From Terebella lapidaria (Eukaryota; Annelida; Polychaeta; Terebellida; Terebellidae), in contig OX424555.1 of assembly GCA_949152475.1 (NCBI GenBank), forward strand, positions 74,663,499-74,727,498: a stretch of DNA of 64,000 nt, written 5' to 3'. Made by a program: the position numbers and the translations under genes. Shown one piece after another: positions 27,801 through 42,800 of this stretch (positions are counted from its first letter, which is position 1; every line of letters begins with the position of its first letter). The notes beneath the pieces were generated by a model. It was not told where the DNA came from. It saw nothing but the letters and a program-made list of their open reading frames with translations, and ran no database searches.

Positions 27801-30800
27801 AAAGCATAACAACAACTTGTGTTTTAAAGTTTGCACCAATATATACATGTATATTAAAACAATATATATATAAATTCAAATTAAGTGCATGTTGGATCTG
27901 TGATTCTGAAAAACCTGTACAGAATTGCACACCACCATTTTGGGTATTGTATTGTCACTATAAGACAATTGGATATCTTATACAACAGCAATTTGGGGAT
28001 TCAATGGCCAATTAATAATATTTCCATATTTTATATTTTATTGGATGAAGTGGCCAACACATTGTATGTATCAAAATTTTTTTATTGATACACATGTGTA
28101 GGTCAGAAATACATTATGAAGATTTGAATGGCAGTGTATCAAGTGGCCATGTGCAATATTGTTTGCCAATTATGATAAATTCATAATCTTTTTGATTGGT
28201 ATTATATTTGATTTATTTTGTTCTTGTTTACCTTCCATGTACAAACTTTGTAAGATGAACATATGGATAAGGAGTATACTACCAAATACACTATTTATTC
28301 ATGACATTTCTTGTCTGGTATGTTTGATATCATACCTGTGATCCATGTCTGTCAAAAGATGAAGTGCTCCAATTCATAACTCATGAATCGTACTAATAAA
28401 ATGCTACCACTGTGTGAATTTCACATCAATTATGTTGACACAACCAATGTGCAATAATGATACATTAATGTCACATGTAATCATGATGACAATGAATCAA
28501 AAGCCTGGTGATATTTACATTTACATGTTATTGGGATCAGGATGTATCCTGTATCTAGCTTGAGGTTTGTGTTCTTTGTATGCATAGACACAAGCATTAT
28601 GCACAATAGGGTCAGTGAATACATACATGTACTGTTAGTTATTTGATGAACACAGAGTGTTATGAATTATGCCAAATACAAGAAGATGTTACTTCCCCAG
28701 AAGTTTTAAACTTATAACTGTCACTTCGGAAATACGGGTTATTATTTGCATTGATCAGGTGAATAGAGTAGTGTCATGGCCCAATGCACACATAAGCCCT
28801 AGCATGTAGCAGTCTACATGTAAAAGCCAGTGTGAAGTGTGCACAATGGAGCATATGATATTGAAGTCTCCCTCTCACTGTGGCAGTGTCTTGAAGGGTT
28901 AAAAAATAGTGCCTGTGCTGGCCACTTGGCAAAATTTTCAGTTGTCAATAAATGTCTGAACTTCAAAAATCATTTGTGATGCAATGGATTTGAATTTCAA
29001 AAAAATATTTCTCGGCTCATAAACTAGCATATGTAGTAATGCTCAGAAAAATACTTAGAACATTCGTAATCGACTTTTTCCACAAGAACGGATGTCCCGA
29101 AATTTTGGTAGTCAATTTCACCAATTTTAACATAAGATGCATAATAACTGCGCGTAAAATGCTTTAAATTAGTTATTAACATGATAATATAACATTTATG
29201 TGAAATATGTGTTCATTTCTTCAAGAAAAAACATTTTCAAAAATATTCAGTGCGCATCACTGACTAAAATATGGCGAGGGTAACAACCCCTTAATCAATC
29301 TCTCATCTTTTAAATCCTTATAACTGAACTAACGACGGTGTATGCTTTGAGTTGTTTGTCCGAGGGGATTACTATTGTTCGGCAATATTTGTCCGAGGTG
29401 TACGCACAGGATATGATACTTGCTGATACTCGTTGTCCATGTAATCACTCCAGATTGGCCGTTGCGGAACTAATAGGCGTTTCGCTTGATTCAAACCACA
29501 CACACGAATTTCACACATGCCGTCGTGACATATTTTGTCATTACATATTGTCAAACTTGGCTCTTTTGTGCAAAAAACTTCTTTTTGCGATTTGTCCATG
29601 AAAAGAAGTGCGGTATTACGCAAGTTTTTGGGCTTTTGGGTTGATATGTCCTACAATACGGAGCCATAGGTCAGTATAATCAGGATAATGATGTTCCGTG
29701 GTCTATATACACTAAGCACCAAAATTTTAGGTTCAGCATGTAATCGATACCCGGACTCAGAAGTGGTCAGCTCAAAGTCCAGATATGAACCTCATCTAAA
29801 TTCGATCAGACCTTGGTCATCTGTTGCACACACGCCTCCAGACACCCTGGCTGTACTTGAGACAAGTCTGCATGGAAAATGGGCAAGAATCATCCGGGAT
29901 ACTTGTCTGAATCTTGTCAGGTGTTTATCTTGCAGAGTCTATGCATTGTGAGAAGCCCGAGGACGACAGACATGTTATTGTTGGAATAAGTGTGTGTAAT
30001 CCTAGGGTCTATTTATTATTAACATGTGTGTCGTCCTCAGGCTTCCCATACCGTCCAGACTCTCCAACACAAGTTCCTGACAAGATCCAGACAAGATCCA
30101 GAAAAGTGTCCTGGATAAATCCTGCCTAGCTTTCAGCAAGAGCTGCCACGGTGTTTGAAGGTTCCGAACAAGGTGTTAGAGAAAATTTAGGTGGAGTTCA
30201 TATCTAGACTTTAAGCTGAACACTTAAGAGACCTGGGGCCCGTTTCACTAAGATCATGAAGAGTTCGTTAGCAGCAAAATTCTCGTTAAGTTAAAGAATC
30301 CTCGTTAATAACGAGGGTTTATCAATCACTAAGATTTCCATCGTTAAAAATGCTCGTTGTATCCATCGTTAACAATATGTTGTCATAGTTATTTTTGTGT
30401 TTTTATTTCCATTGGTATAAACTTCAAGGAGCACTTTATATAACGAGCTCGCTATCTTAGTGAAACGGACCCCAGGTGTCTCTTACATTTTAAACTTAAA
30501 CTTTTGGTGCTTAGTGTATATATTTATTCCAGGTGTCTTGACAGGGTTTCCATCGACTGATTTGAGGATGCAGTCACGAAGGCACAATTTATTCACAGTA
30601 TATATCTTGTGTAGGTGGACAGGAGCTGTTGGTGTCAGGGATTGGATCTTCATACGGTATAGCTGTGTGGGTGGAGGAGAGGAAGATTGTGTGGTCGGAC
30701 TACATGAACGGTCTCATCGAAATGTCGTCACTAGATGGATCCAACAGGACAGCGCTATATTCACCAAGTTCACCGTATTCTGTAGCTGTTGACAACAATG

Positions 30801-33800
30801 CCAGGTAATACTGTGAAGACCGAGCTACATCGAAGTTGTACTAAATATATCATATTTGATGTCCGATTACAAAGCAATTTGTATTATGAAACAGCACGAT
30901 CTATTGGACGTCTTCAGCGTCTTTGATTGGGCGAATACACTATCCAGATCTGTCTATGAATATACTGGTCGATCGGGATCTAGTACTTCCGTTTTTTCTG
31001 ACGTTGGACATTCCAAAGGGGAGAATGTACTGGACTGACGGAGTTTTGGGTCTGATTGAAACAGCTAACATGGATGGATCAAACCGTTACACAATCGATC
31101 GCAGCAATAACAACCCGGCGTTCACTCTCACGGGTAGGTCGCTATTTCCCATTCCACGCCATGGAAGAAATGTGAGTGACAAAGAGATGTATGGTGTAAT
31201 ATAAAATGCATCTTATTGTACCTCAATACAACACAACAATATAATAAGAACATTTCTAAGGTTTTGTAATAAAATAATAACCCCAAGGTAGTGGTTGATA
31301 GTTTGACAAATATAACAAAAATAAAACTGTGCCGAGAACGGCAGCCAGAGGCTCGAAGGGTTCCCATGTGCTCGAGGGGTTTCTCTATTTTAAATCACCC
31401 GGGAATCAATCAGCCGTGACTACAGCGTTGGATGAACACCTGCCAGATCAATTCAAGTGTGGATTGAGTTGTTGTAACAAGAATCATACGAGATCTCCCC
31501 GGATGAAAGAAGTCCATTGCGCATTCATTTCTAGCACTGTTTTCAATTTAATTCCGTGCGCATATTATATAGGCCTATACTTAGTATACGATGTCCATGC
31601 AGGACGATTACCGATATGTGAAAGCAATTGGTACCGTATAGTTAATACTGATGAATAGTAGTCCCTGATCGAGTACGCCCATCAAAAAATAGCAAGGTGT
31701 TCATAAAATCCAGCACCGTTTTCTATTTGGCTCGAAATTCAATATATTCGTAAAGTTGTTTTTGGTCGATAGTGTACAAATAGGCGATAATATATATTAT
31801 GCTATATGAGAAGTGTCTACAAAACTTGAGTACCGTCGGAATAGTTATAAGGACCAAATTTCAATGTTGAAGGCGGTAGCGTTGAACTCGGAACCCATTC
31901 CGACTTTTACACATTGCCAACGATCAATAGGCCTACCACGGTTCTCAATCTTCCCACTCGAAAAAAATAGCTCGTTATGGGACAGCGAAAACTAAATGCG
32001 CTCGATTGTTAAAAGTAAAGATGCAGTCATAAAATAGAACGTAACAAACGTGCTAATTTTACTACTCCAAAACAAGGAAAATTAGGCACTGACATAAAGA
32101 ATAAGCGTGAGATATGAGCGATGACTCGACAGTAGAGACAAAAGTGATACACGGTTGACTGAATGCACACCGTAGTTATGTATTTATTCTCAAATCCAGC
32201 CGAGACTCTAATGTTCAGTAAATCGGCGATAGTGACGAAAAAATTGCTCCCTTCGACGAAAATATTCATCAGATTATATTAATTAACTGAATTATTTACG
32301 TCGAGCTCTGTAGAACACACGTTCGAAGTATTTTGTCTTGGAACCAGGTTTTTCCCCCAGTCGAAGAATATTTCCCCCATGGGAATATCAGAGAGCGTTT
32401 AAGAAGTCTCCCCTGCGGGGAGACAAATATGCTGTAAATAGGTAAACGGCCGTGTGGAAAAATAGTTTGATAACGCCCACGATCTTCCGTCATGGATAAA
32501 CCGAAAGTAAAACCACAGAACCACACGTTGTGGGCGGGTATATGCACTGGCGCGAGACAGGCCACCCAAGACTAGGCCAAAGGCAGTCGGCTGTAATGGC
32601 CAAGTGGTATAAAACCATTTCTGCAGTATGCGTCCATGGTCATTTGACATGTTCCCCACAGCGAGATGTGAACATACACACTCAGACTGCGGAGTATAAT
32701 TGAATAATATCTATACGTACACAAAATCCTGCATGGAACATTTTGGTCCTACAAATTTTCCTCCTCAGCCGCAATGCACATATACTCTGATTTTTCTAAC
32801 TTGTTTACACCGGTTTTTGACGATATCTTTGCGGTGCTAAATCGTATCGTTCAATAACTCGGCATACCTCACCTGGGAGTCAAACGGCAATTTTCTAATG
32901 AATTTCAGACTTCTATCGCAATAATGGAAGAAGTTGGCAATCTACCCCAATGTTAAATTTCAGCCAAAAACGGGATCTCGAGAATCTGCGCATATTCGTG
33001 AATTTGATCCTGTTTACATCCATTAGGAATCGATGTATTGTTGTAATTTTAGACCAGAAGATACACTGGAGTGTATTCTACACAAACATGTTGATTCCAA
33101 ACGATTGCACCACTACAAAACTGAGCAAATGCACAAAATTGTGTGCGGACCCAGAAATTAAATGGAGGGGCTAAATTTAACGTTGGTGTAGATTGGCAAC
33201 TTTTTAATTTTTGTGATAGTAATAATACCCGGGTAATTGCCGTTTGACTCCCAGGTGGAGTATGCCAAGTTATAGAACGATAGCATTTAGCATCGCAAAA
33301 ATATCAGCGAAAAACAGTGTAAACGAGTTAGAAAAATCAGAGTATAGTATCTATCGGTGTGACGTATTAGTATGACTTCCAGCAGAAACCAGCCATATCT
33401 TTTCCAGTAATTCACATGCGTAGATAACTCCCAGAATCGTAACCGCAGTAGGAGAATCATACATATTTGTACACAACAAACAAACGGACCGTGTGTCCTG
33501 GCAAAGTTTGTACTCATGTGTTGTAGAACAGTGCTCACTCACTATTGATAGTGTAGGGTTATTGCACAATATGGGGTTTTATGCCCGAGGGCCAAGTCTT
33601 TGAGAAGCCCGACGCGAAGCGGAGGGCTTCTTGAAGACTGGGCCCGAGGGCATGAAACCCCATATTGTGCAATAACCCGTTTATCATATGCCAGTGGATG
33701 TCGGGGACATTTCAGTATGTTTCAAATGACCGAATCATATCCGATTTAGAAAGAAAAAGCAAGAAATACAGCTTTTATTCACACATTTATTCGATTCACA

Positions 33801-36800
33801 GGCCATTTCAGAGTTCCAAGAGCATCAGCGTAAAACGTAAATCGGCGGCAAAAACGTCAAACATAACGGAATCGGGCCAGGAGAGCGACCATGTGCTTTG
33901 TTTACCCTTCAAAATTATGACGTTTTTTTGAACAGGGAGCTGCCCGGGCAAGTGTGGAATTTACAGCCCGCCGGGCAGAAGTTTGTTATTGGAAATATAG
34001 GCACAGCTATTGAAAAACAAAATTCATAGAAATAGTGTATTTTCAGGTCTCAGTTCGTTGACAGTAATTTAAATTACTGTATAATAGCATTAACTACGCT
34101 ATTTGCATCAACTGTCATTCTGGCATATGATAAATTGCATTACATACGGACTTTGGGACGAGGTATATGCCTCCATGGTCTATTGATTATGTCACACAAT
34201 AGGCCAATCGCCCTCGCCTTTTATACGGTAAAAAATCTCCCCAGTCGGCCTAGGCCGAAGGCACCCACTTATGTCACCAGTCAGCATCAAAGGTTCAGGG
34301 GATGTTTCAAAAGCTCTAGCGCATTGTACAGTATCCCTTTATATAGCATATTTTCAGCTTTAACGGAAAGCATATATATAATATTGCTCTTCCAGGAATC
34401 GAATGACAGTAGACTGGGTATGATGGATCAGATGTTATTGTGTCTGGCAACTAATAGACTCAAATGTAAACAAATTCTAGGCATTTCGGCCCAAACAATA
34501 CTCTATCAGCACATGAGTAAACCTATGAAATCGCCTATATCAAAATACATAGACAATACTACCTGGTTTTTCCAGTATGTGACCCGATATTTGCCCGAGA
34601 TCCCCAGTGATTAGCCCGATGCCGAAGGCCGAGGGCAAATGCCAGAATCAAGGGCATATATCGGGGCGCATGCTGGAAAAAAACAGGTGATGTTGTGTTT
34701 ATTATATACCGTGACAAGAATAACGTAAACGACAACAGGACACGTGTATTGTGTTGTCATGACAGCATCATTCGATGCGCATGAGCGATCGTTGACAGCG
34801 GGCAGAATACCGGCCAGTATTTGCCCTCATATTTGCCCGCTGAGCGTTGTTATCGTACAGGGCACAAACATTGTTATGCGGACGAATAACATCGCAGGTA
34901 TATAATAAGCAGGTAGATTCAATAGCTTTTTATTTATTCATCTCATGTCATACCATCTGAGTAGACATCAGTTGAAGTAGTAACTCCAGTAGCTAGGAGG
35001 GTTACTCTATTTTAAATCACACCGGATATCACTGTGATCAGCCGTGGTTTATCCAACATACAGCCTTGGACAAACACCTGCCAGAACAATCCAAATGTGT
35101 CTTACTATTATTTTTTTTTCAGATGAATATTTTTACCTGGCCGATGCTTCCGGCATCAAGCGTGTCGATAGAAGCCATGGTACTACAGACGCTGGAATAT
35201 CGAACACCGCTCAGCTCATAGGCCTGGCAGCCAAGAACGGTAATGTTCAGATAGATGGTAATGTTCAGAAGGTAATGTTCAGAACAACTTTGGACTCTGT
35301 GACTTACTGCTCCCACTGGTCGACGGGTTTGTTTATTCGTCAACGCCAATCTTAGCAAAGTTTTCACAGGTCTTTTGCACTGCAATGGGGTAACGTGTGA
35401 AACAACACAAGTGTATTATTTGTCATACATACCGAGTAAAACATACACACCAACTAATGTGAAAGAATCCTCATGTGAAGTCCTCCAGTGACGTCACTCT
35501 AATGTTCTCCGTCTCCAGCAACAATATGTAATGGAGACCTTCGTGTAAATATTGGAGCTCAACTGCAACTGTGATATATTGAGAGGAGTTTTGTTCGCTC
35601 CATTGAAATTGGGATCATATCTCGTGGATATCATGCATGATGACACATCACCTTGTTGCGAACTGCGGAGCACATGCAGGATAGAGTGCCACTCTGGGCA
35701 AACGTGGGCGTGACCAATCAGCACATATGTACTGAGTGACCAGTTTTGAACCAATTACAACCTATGTCTCAGATTACCAATGTTATTTTACATGCAAGCC
35801 AACACGGCAAATACTGCAAACGGCTACATGTCTGGCACTTAGTTTGGCATTATCAATGACTTCAGAAAAAGCATCACCAAGGCCTTCGCGTTGTCATTTT
35901 CAGAGGAATCACATTCATTAAAGGAGGACTTCCTATCAAATTCAAACACAATTCGGTAACATATGAGTTTCACGCACATGGAGTTTTCATTCAGATGACT
36001 TCAAAATCGAAGAGATCATATTTGTAAAACTACTATTGAATGTAAAATCGAAAAGAAACTAAACTACCGGGCCACGCCCTCCAACTGGGGAGAATGAATG
36101 AGTCAAAACGATGACATCATTGTTTTGATGATGTCTCGGGCAAAGAATCACTCCCAGCATCTTTGGTTCCCGCCTGTCGAGGCTTCTATCAAAACAATGA
36201 CGTCACAGAAATTTACGTCATGTATGACGTTTCTGTCAGCCGTGCACTGCCGAGTGGAAAAAAACTTGCAGATTTTCGGTGTTTTTTAATATATCCTCAG
36301 TACGATTTGTTTGTACTGAACAAATATATATATATATTCCATATGTGAACGAAGCTTGAAGTCTTCTCCGTTCAAATGCATTGAGATATATTTGCAATAT
36401 GTAAGTTTTAACCGTAAAACCATTGGTCGAAGCCAATACACATTGATAGGAAGTCCTCCTTCAACTCATTCACTGCCGGCGACGAGTTATCTCGTCGCCC
36501 AAACGTCACAATCTGTGTGCCGCGACGAGTTATCTCGCCTGGGGGGATTCCCCACATGGAGGAACCTGGTTTCGGTTTCGTTTATTAAATAGCTGTTCCA
36601 TGCGATATGTGGCGCCTCTAGTACTACCTTCCTGGCTTGTACTTCGTTTTTGTTGACGATATGAACAAATTCAGACATATTTCTGACAATTACTGGTTGT
36701 TTTCCAAATTATTTGAGTGAATTTTCATCAATTTTGAGTAATGCCCTATATATTGAGAACAGCATGTGAAAATAGCGAGAGCGGATACTTGGAAAGCTAT

Positions 36801-39800
36801 TGTTGCTTTCAAGAAATCAGTCTTATTATAAGCTGATTATCAAAAGTTGGTTGTGTTACTATTGATCTTGGAATGAAAATAATGACATCTAAAATCGGGA
36901 ATTTTTCATATTTTCTAAAATTAGTGTGGCATACAGCCATACAGGCCTTGGAACCCCAAAATTATCGTGGCAGTGAATGAGTTAATACTACAACAACAGA
37001 AGGAACAACCAACCGCGATAGTGATGGTATCGTAGGTCCTTTGATTAGTTGATTAGTTTAGTCCTTGATCGTCGCTCCGGGCATCATCTTCGTGTCCTGC
37101 AGTCTGTTTTATCGATGTCTATGATGATTCTACTTTCTGGTAGTAGAGATACCGCTTGGTTTGTCCGTCTGGGGCGCACCAGGTTGACCAGCAGAGAGCT
37201 GGACAAGCTCAAGTTTCATGTCTTCAATGTTTTTTCGTAGCTCACGGTTTACCAACCTTGTGTTGACCTGTTGTTCCCTTTGCGAGATTTGAATCTCTAT
37301 TAGATTCTGTACAACTTGTGTATCCGTTGTTGCATTTGATACAATAAGTTAATGGGCTTGCAACCGCGTCTTCAGTCAGAGACATGTTGGTTATGCTCAA
37401 ACTCAGATTAAATATGTTCTTTACTGACTTATGCACAACCTTTCTTTATGTAACTCTGTGTCTCTTGTACTGATCGAACAGCTCTTTTCTATCAGAGCAT
37501 TTCTGATGTCAATTGGCCAGCTCCAGGTTGTTCAGATTTTTAGTGATGTCCTTCAAGCCATACCGGCATATTCTGTCTAAGTTTGCCACATACAGGTTTG
37601 TCACTGGTGGATATGTCATTGAGCACAAACGGGGTAGACAGTTCAGGTGCAGAAGTGCTTCCAACAAGCGACTGCAATCCAGTTTCCAGTGCTGTGAGAG
37701 AATTTTTGCCTGCTTTTTGGGTGTAGAAAGCCTCCCAGTTAGGTTGGCCCTATGATCATTGAAAATTATACTTATATCCCCTGTCCCCCAGTTTACTTGT
37801 TGTACTGCCACCTATCGGCAAATGAATAAGGATTCAGTATGAACACCAGCCAGTATGTACACTTGTATTTGTCATTGACTTGTCCAGTGCATGGAGGCGC
37901 GATATTGCCTCATGGACCTTTTCGCTAAACACACTCCATCTAGCTATGTATATTCATATGCTTGGAAACAACTTTGGATTCTGAGACTGTGCTGGTCAAC
38001 GAGATTCTTCATTCGTCAACGCTTTTCAAACCCAATCTTTGAAAGGTTCTAACAGGTCTATAATGTGGTTATTTAGCTGTTTAAGCACCCTGCAACATAT
38101 CTTAAATCGGTAACGACCTATTTCTAGCGGTCAGGTCATGTTATTGTCACAGACTTGAAACCAGAATTTTTGGACGAAACCTCGACATTCCGTAAGAAAA
38201 ATTCAATTTCTGCAATATGAAGCATACATACAGTAACTGGGGGGGGGGGGTGATACGATGTCCGAGATATTACTGCTCATTTTGTAATTCACAAATGTTA
38301 GTAGCAGTTGATATTCTTCAAAAATAAGGTTTCTTCCACCGATATTTACCCCAAACTTCTGGACATTGTCTTTCAATAATCGCTACACGGGAATTACGAT
38401 AATCATCTCATGTTTCATATATCCTGTGCATATGCACAAATATATTGTAATTTCTCAGTTATTCCAAACTGAGTCAAAATTGGGGTAAATATCGACCGCT
38501 ACTAACATTTGTAAATGACATTAACGGTCAGTAGTATCTCGGACATCGTATCATCCCCCTCAGCTACTCTATATTTGCATCAAGTTGCAGAAATTGCATT
38601 TTTCTTAGCGTGTGTCAATGTTCTGTCCAAAAATTCTGAGCTCAAGTCGGTGACAATAACATAACATAACCCCTAGACAATAGAACTAGGTCAGTTACCG
38701 ACTTATGATATGTTGCAGGGTGTCAAGGGACACACAGCACTGAGAATGGTGGCAATGTCAACGAACTTAAACATCTTCACCAGAAACTCGCATCGAAATC
38801 AATGAGAAAGGAGCATCTGTTTGGGCATACAATTGCAGATATATAACTAGTTTGTTTTCTTTGTTCGGTCAGAAATTTATGCTAAAATCTATAACTTTTT
38901 CCCTATATCACTTTCAGTCAATTTATCAGGAAATAGACACAAGTTATTCATTTACTAATCCGACAAACAGTAACAATCTTTTAGTTGATTGCCCTCCTCT
39001 AGTGACAACCAGAAGTTTGTATGGGCTGTACTGTTTCTCGGGTAATTATTGAGTTATGCGAATTAGATCAACCATCATTAAAGTTCTATTCATATCAATA
39101 TAACTCCAATATCCAGAATAAACAGGTATCTCCACTTACACTCAGGTTTTCACAGTCAACAAGAAAGATGGAAATATCAAGACATTCATTGAAATCCTCT
39201 CCTATGCTGAATATGCAAATTAGCATCGTCATAATTTATAATGATGTACATTCAATAAAAAATCGTAATACATTCAAACAAAAAATATCAAAACTTCTTA
39301 AAGACCAATATAAATCAACCGTAAAGTGTCAAAACAATGTATGTCCGGATTGCCGTCCATAAGTAAGTTCCTCTTTCTGTACAGGCCTCTGACTTGGCTG
39401 AAAATATTTTCATTTATGTTACTGGTGGGTTTTTCATTCATTCTTTTTTTATTCCTTTCTTTCCCGAAAGGACAACTTCATTCTCATTCTCATTCATCAT
39501 CTCACTGGCATATAATTGTCGTGCACAGTTTTGAGAGCTTATTATTGATTTTCTTGTTCACCTTTTTTAGTATTATTATTATTTCATTTTTTGTTAGGTT
39601 ACCGTCACTATTATTTAATCAGTACGGGCTTCATGGGAAGACGGCCAACTTTGGCTATGTGAAGTCCGGACTTCTATAAAACTTTTTTTTGGTAATCCCT
39701 CATGTAGATATATTTAAGTGTGTCGAAATAAATTCTATTCTATTCTATTCTAAAATATGTTTTCCGGAGATATTTGAGAAAAATTAACATAATTATATTT

Positions 39801-42800
39801 GTACACCAGGTTTTCTTGGTGGATGAGCAAGATTATAATACTACGATATTCATCGATTGCATAATATCAATTATGGCTGTCAGTTATGTCGAATATGCGA
39901 ATTAGTAGCTCAAACCTTTCATCGTGATTTGACACCTATAGCTTCCAGAAATTGAATGTGGTGTCAATTTATCCACATTAATTTTGTTCTCTGATCAGAT
40001 GTGTTGATTGTGGCCATGACTACTGAGCTACTGTGGGTAGATCTAACTGACCCCGACCACCGAGGCACCAGGATACCGGCCGTGGGACTCATCTCAGTGT
40101 CCGGTGTAGCGTATGACCCGAGTAGTGACATGGTGTACTGGTCAGACAACACGACACAGACAATCAACAGATGTCGTCGTGATGGCTCAGGTAAAAGATT
40201 CGTACCCGTTAACACGATCTGAATCAATGATTGTTCGACGGAATATTCGTCGGTGCTGATACAGTGGTGGCGTTATGATTGTAGATCAAGACGTTATATT
40301 CAGCACACCTGGGATGCCATTCGGCATAGCCCTTAGCGTGAACGAACATACCATTTTCTGGGTTGACAATGAGACAAACGGTATTGAATTCGCTGATCTG
40401 ATTGGAAACGAAACGTTCACGTTTGACGATGCGTATGATGTATTGTCAATAGATGTGGATGACGAGCAAGGGTGAGTGCCAATATTGGGAATGCATTACA
40501 GCCCCAAACATAATGATTTTGTAAATACCATTTGACTGTTAATACTATTATGTATTGTTAGGCACATACATCTGGTGTGTAGATTTGTATATTAAGATGT
40601 GAATAATGAATTAAGAATGAAAATGATGATTACAATTCACCGTTACGTTATTGGTCATGATATAAGCATGTGCCCTAATAGAAGAGCACCTCCCTGCCGA
40701 TGGTCTCAAAAGAATGTCGCGTTCGACTCCTTATAATTGGCGCGAAATAGCCTTATGATTTTTTCTGATTTTTTTTTAGGTTACCGCACCTTTGGTCCGA
40801 TAACCTATTGCCGTTGGTTGCGTCCGTCGGCCGTAGTCGTCGTCGTCCGTCGTCGTCGTCCGTCTACATTTTTTATCTTTATAAATTACAATCGAATCTT
40901 CCTGAAATTGTGCACAAAAAATGTCTAAAAATATTTCGAGAGGGAGGTATTTTTTAGTTTTTTTATTTTCGCAATTTTTTTCAAAATGGCGGCCCATTTT
41001 TGACGAGAAACGGCCAATTTTGGACTTTGACGTCCGTTTTCTCAAAATCTGTTGAGTAACTTTTTTTTTATTGATGCATAACACTCCTCATGTGTACCCC
41101 TGTTACGTGCATAAGTTTCGTTGCCCTTCAATCGGGCCATTTTGGGCCCAAACTCGACCCAAAGGGAATTTCCCATGATAAATTCTCCTATGCTTTATAA
41201 TGGGACACATTTTGCCTAAAATCTCACTTAATATTGAGATTAGAGATTAGGAATCAATTGTGGACATACAGAAAATGATATATGCTGAATATTATCTTGA
41301 CCTTGAGTTTGACATCTGACTTAATTTTCAAGGTCACAGGACAAAATCGCTAATATCTAGCTTATCATCAACTTAAGGTTGTTCGATACACCGAACGCGT
41401 CATCAATGTGGCCCGTCTATGGTTGACCAAACGTGTCATAAACAGCGAATGTAACGGCGGGGTGAAATAGGGATCGGCGGGGTATGAATGTTGCCGTGCA
41501 ATGGGAGTACTGGAAAATCCGGCGGTCTGTAATCAGTACGACGGAGTCTCGACTTGAACACACAAAGTACTGGAAGCATCACAGCATATGTCTGGTATCT
41601 TTCAGTGGGCCAGCCTCGGTTAAGAAGATAATACTACTAGAACATCCATTCGTTACATAGTTTTAATATGTATATGAGTAAACGTTTGCACAACAAAACT
41701 AGTAGACCTAACAATTTCCAAATCTTCTGATTAACATAATCAAACAGATCGTAAAATTATTCAAAACACTGTTAAATAAATTGACAACACTTCTGTGGAT
41801 CATGGCATAATTTTCAATACAACTCAAGCTTAGCGATAATAATATTTTGAAAGACTATTCATGGTATTGCAGATCTCGTAGGGCTAATAAGCATGAATGT
41901 ACTAGTATGGCATAACACATGAAATTTGTTGCTACTTGACTTGAGTGGACCAAGGACAAAAGATACAACGAATGCAAGAGCAAATTTGAGGGGTGAGGGG
42001 GGGGGGGGTTGCTGGCGCAAGTGGCGCTCATTACTTTGTATATGATATCTACGGTGGCTCATATTCGCCAGATGGAGGAATGCACTTTTTTCTTTACAGC
42101 GTTATAACGCTGTAATACAGCGTTATAACGCTGTAATACAGCGTAATAACGCTCTAATTTACAGCGTAATAACGCTCTAATTTACAGCATAATAACGCTC
42201 TAATTTACAGCGTTATTACGCTCTATTACAGCGTAATAACGCTCTAATTTACAGCGTAATAACGCTCTAATTTACAGCGTAATAACGCTCTAATTACAGC
42301 GTTATTACGCTCTAATTACAGCGTTATTACGCTGTATTAGAGCGTTATAACGCTGTAATTTACAGCATAATTACGCTCTAATTACAGCGTAATTACGCTG
42401 TAATTACAGCGTTATAACGCTCTAATACAGCGTAATAACGCTCTAATTAGAGTGTAATTACGCTGTAAATTAGAGCGTTATAACGCTCTAATTTACAGCG
42501 TTATAACGCTCTATTACAGCGTAATAACGCTGTAATTAGAGCGTAATTACGCTGTAAATTACAGCGTTATAACGCTCTAATTTACACTGCCAGAGACATC
42601 ATCGGACCTGCTAGTTCATCAGCTCAATCATTTGTAGGGAAATCTCAAAATTATTCTGATCTAGATATGTTTATTACAAATCACGATAATGGAAATATGC
42701 TAGGAAGGTGAACGGTTTAATTTAGAGCGTAATAACGCTCTAAAATAGAGCGTTATAACGCTCTAAATTAGAGCGTTATAACGCTGTATTACAGCGTTAT

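Larger units (their letters stand above)
31134..35122. other. Intron 11 with hairpin elements
   Basis: No exon was recognised. It contains a direct repeat at its two ends (31370-31465 and 34990-35098), a foldback element (32781-33346) and two hairpins (33556-33678 and 34561-34687). Confidence 0.5.
35240..39998. other. Intron 12 with several short elements
   Basis: No convincing exon. It contains two adjacent inverted-repeat elements (35921-36461 and 36463-36985), a coding relic (37130-37348, - strand), a foldback element (38086-38723) and a LINE 3' fragment (39022-39752). Confidence 0.55.

Noticed and set aside
36479-36540. CGACGAGTTATCTCGTCG palindrome as a regulatory operator
   Set aside because: It lies at the end of a small inverted-repeat element and is better seen as part of its terminus.
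38918-39041. Possible extra host exon with good acceptor (CTATATCACTTTCAG) and donor (TCGG/gtaatt)
   Set aside because: It would start in phase 0 whereas exon 12 ends in phase 1, it shows no YWTD or EGF pattern, and it adjoins a LINE fragment.
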